Shown: piece by piece, positions 63,868-64,000 of the stretch
Numbering within the stretch: position 1 is the first letter of the stretch
Layout of the letters: the number at the start of each line of letters is the position of its first letter
NCBI GenBank assembly: GCA_014055495.1
Contig: WIAG01000008.1
Span: forward strand, 1-64,000
Reading direction: 5' to 3'
DNA length: 64,000 nucleotides
DNA from: Nitrospira sp. CR1.2
GTDB lineage: Bacteria; Nitrospirota; Nitrospiria; Nitrospirales; Nitrospiraceae
Translations under genes and position numbers: made by a program
Notes under the pieces: model-generated
Database searches by the model: none
Seen by the model: only the letters and a program-made list of their open reading frames with translations
What the model was told of the DNA's origin: nothing

Positions 63868-64000
63868 ATGAGCCAATCCACCGAGCACAACCAGACTCCA
63901 GGCCCTAGCGCGACTCTCTTCATCGCCGCCAGCGAAACGGACTCGAATCTCTATTATGCGACCAAGTTCATCGCGCCCGATCCATTCATCTATCTGGAGG
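63868..64000 (+). CDS. Xaa-Pro aminopeptidase-like protein (5' part only)
   Basis: 44 codons are visible before the window ends. After a polar lead the sequence TLFIAASETDSNLYYATKF, then IAPDPFIYLE, resembles the creatinase-like N-terminal domain of Xaa-Pro peptidases (SNLYYAT and PFIYLE-like). The metal-binding peptidase half lies beyond the window, so the identification is tentative. Confidence 0.55.
   Translation, partial: MSQSTEHNQTPGPSATLFIAASETDSNLYYATKFIAPDPFIYLE

Noticed and set aside
1-64000. CRISPR array, tRNA, rRNA, prophage or transposase gene
   Set aside because: Looked for regular spaced repeats, cloverleaf ends and integrase motifs; none found by eye. A tRNA scan and a transposase search would be decisive.

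Overview
The window is high-GC bacterial chromosomal DNA. I infer the genus Nitrospira (phylum Nitrospirota) or a close relative. The grounds are the gene content (citrate synthase and class II fumarase near a ferredoxin-NADP-reductase-like flavoprotein, PutA, stand-alone Mrp, AsmA, a phosphate-type porin), the base composition, and a dispersed family of GTAC-centred intergenic hairpin elements. The assignment rests on recalled similarity, not on a search. I saw no rRNA, tRNA, CRISPR array, prophage or transposase gene.

Layout. 1-3800: a porin running off the left edge, divergent from an OmpR/PhoB-type regulator; a CBS-pair protein and a Pal-like lipoprotein. 3857-7922: a very long thioredoxin/YyaL-aldo/keto reductase fusion and a small secreted protein built of 19-residue repeats. 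8176-14823: ACT-malic enzyme, an antiporter, a J-domain protein with RNase D, and several small proteins. 15041-23829: citrate synthase, Hsp20, fumarase, a ferredoxin-reductase-like flavoprotein, NAD kinase and ClpC, with clear promoters and terminators. 23972-35402: a dense plus-strand housekeeping run (tsaD, hflX, nth, yicC, gmk, rpoZ, coaBC, a TPR protein, aroQ, efp, accB, accC, thiE). 35353-40814: bioD, an SDR and putA on the minus strand, plus a secreted unknown. 41033-44753: desaturase, Mrp, Rieske protein and three small unknowns.

44788-53391 is the most interesting part. A near-consensus promoter precedes a small protein, a MutL/ASKHA-type ATPase, a barrel-sandwich/KOW-like protein, a DUF6754-like membrane protein, three more membrane proteins and a Memo-family protein. 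No B12-dependent mutase is present. I propose an uncharacterised ATP-driven envelope system; its function cannot be read from sequence. Three of its internal spacers hold dispersed repeat elements, and one of these displaces a ribosome binding site.

53393-60400 is more fluid: three tandem hairpin repeats, a VapBC pair with its own promoter and operator candidate, an element with perfect 19-bp terminal inverted repeats, a cyclophilin with a predicted leaderless transcript, a stand-alone ComEC-like metallo-beta-lactamase protein, a start-less antitoxin relic, a SEC-C protein and an MFS transporter. The window ends with a large AsmA-like protein and the start of an Xaa-Pro peptidase-like gene. 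Two otherwise normal genes (hflX, thiE) lack a canonical start codon where the Shine-Dalgarno and homology place it.
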